Assembly (NCBI GenBank): GCA_030741175.1
Contig: JASLVT010000070.1
Location: 1 to 6,797, forward strand
Source: Porticoccaceae bacterium
Lineage (GTDB): Bacteria > Pseudomonadota > Gammaproteobacteria > Pseudomonadales > Porticoccaceae
Reading direction: 5' to 3'
DNA length: 6,797 bases
The translations under genes and the position numbers were made by a program. This document shows positions 6,278 to 6,797 of the stretch, piece by piece. The notes beneath the pieces are model-generated. The model was not told the DNA's origin. It did not search any database and worked only from the letters and a program-made list of their open reading frames with translations. Numbering within the stretch: position 1 is the first letter of the stretch; every line of letters begins with the position of its first letter.

Positions 6278-6797
6278 ATTACCATCATAGAGACAGATAC
6301 AAGCCCGACATTTGGTCGCTTTCTCAAGTTTTGGCGCGGTGTGCACGGCCTCAGCCAAGAACAGCTTGCGGATAAAATCAGCAGCTCCCCACGTCATATC
6401 AGCCGCTTAGAAAATGGCAGTAGCCGCCCGAGCCATGCCATGGCAATTGATATAGCTATGGCTATGGAATTGGGACAGCGAGATACCAACCATATGCTTA
6501 TTGCCGCCGGCTTTTTACCCAGCAGCGGGGAACTAGATTTTCATGCGCCTGAGCTAAAATGGTTGCGTAAAACGATGACCATGTCGCTTAAAGCCCTAGA
6601 CCCTTACCCCGCCATCGTAATCAATGAATCCAACGATATCTTAATGGTAAATCGCGGTTGGGTTGGCTTGTTCAATCAAGCTATCGACAAAACAGTATTG
6701 GATAACGTCACCAACAACTTTGAATTTCTGTTCAGTCGTCAGGGTGCGGGTAACTTTATTAGTGGTTGGGAGGACACATTGTCGGTTATTTTAATGT
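6278..6797 (+). CDS. XRE-family HTH regulator with MmyB-like ligand-binding domain (3' partial, start uncertain)
   Basis: An open frame runs from after two TAG codons (6269-6274) to the window end, about 173 codons, with the C-terminus missing. Counting from the ATT at 6278, residues 12-70 form a Cro/C1-type HTH: GLSQEQLADKI supplies the first helices and SSPRHISRLENG the recognition helix. A linker (RDTNHMLIAAGF) and the start of an MmyB-like PAS-type domain follow (about 89-173, with DPYPAIVIN and ILMVNRGW). Family members are DNA-binding regulators, and MmyB-type domains have been proposed to bind fatty-acid-like ligands. Divergence from a MaoC-thiolase operon fits a regulator of acyl-CoA metabolism (inference). 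No ATG, GTG or TTG precedes the HTH in frame. Rare starts ATT (6278), ATC (6284) or ATA (6287) are the only options that keep helix 1 whole; the GTG at 6341 would cut into it. AAGAG at 6264-6268 is nine bases before the ATT. Confidence 0.8.
   Translation, partial: MTIIETDTSPTFGRFLKFWRGVHGLSQEQLADKISSSPRHISRLENGSSRPSHAMAIDIAMAMELGQRDTNHMLIAAGFLPSSGELDFHAPELKWLRKTMTMSLKALDPYPAIVINESNDILMVNRGWVGLFNQAIDKTVLDNVTNNFEFLFSRQGAGNFISGWEDTLSVILM

Overview
The window looks like ordinary chromosomal DNA of a Gram-negative bacterium, most likely a free-living, possibly marine, gammaproteobacterium. This rests on moderate GC, a lipoprotein-type periplasmic alkylsulfatase, and the type of thiolase, MaoC and XRE/MmyB proteins present. 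The taxonomic call is inference and cannot be settled from the sequence alone. I see no insertion sequence, phage gene, tRNA, rRNA or CRISPR array.

Layout. Five complete genes lie on the minus strand and one partial gene on the plus strand. From the right, a partial XRE-family regulator with an MmyB-type C-terminal domain (from about 6278 to the window end) diverges from a MaoC-like hydratase gene (5583-6044) and a thiolase gene (5525-4344). A clear Rho-independent terminator (4282-4318) closes that two-gene unit. A second minus-strand unit follows. It starts with a type III (metallo-beta-lactamase fold) alkylsulfatase (start best placed at 4199, end 2205). Eight bases later comes a membrane-anchored five-bladed beta-propeller protein (2196-1012), and after 58 bases an alpha/beta hydrolase (953-54). 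A small plus-strand terminator (38-70) overlaps the end of the hydrolase gene, which suggests a convergent gene just outside the window.

How the parts may work together. The MaoC/thiolase pair belongs to acyl-CoA metabolism (beta-oxidation-type hydration and thiolysis), and the divergent regulator is of a class proposed to sense fatty-acyl ligands. The alkylsulfatase would release long-chain alcohols from alkyl sulfate esters on the periplasmic side. After oxidation by enzymes not present here, these alcohols could feed acyl-CoA degradation. The most unusual part is the pairing of the alkylsulfatase with the propeller protein: both appear tethered at the inner membrane and facing the periplasm, and the ribosome-binding site of the second overlaps the stop codon of the first. 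This may be an undescribed sulfatase-propeller module.

Uncertain points. The regulator has no ATG, GTG or TTG start in a sensible place and is preceded by two in-frame TAG codons. The divergent intergenic region holds operator-like inverted repeats. The propeller's substrate or role is unknown.
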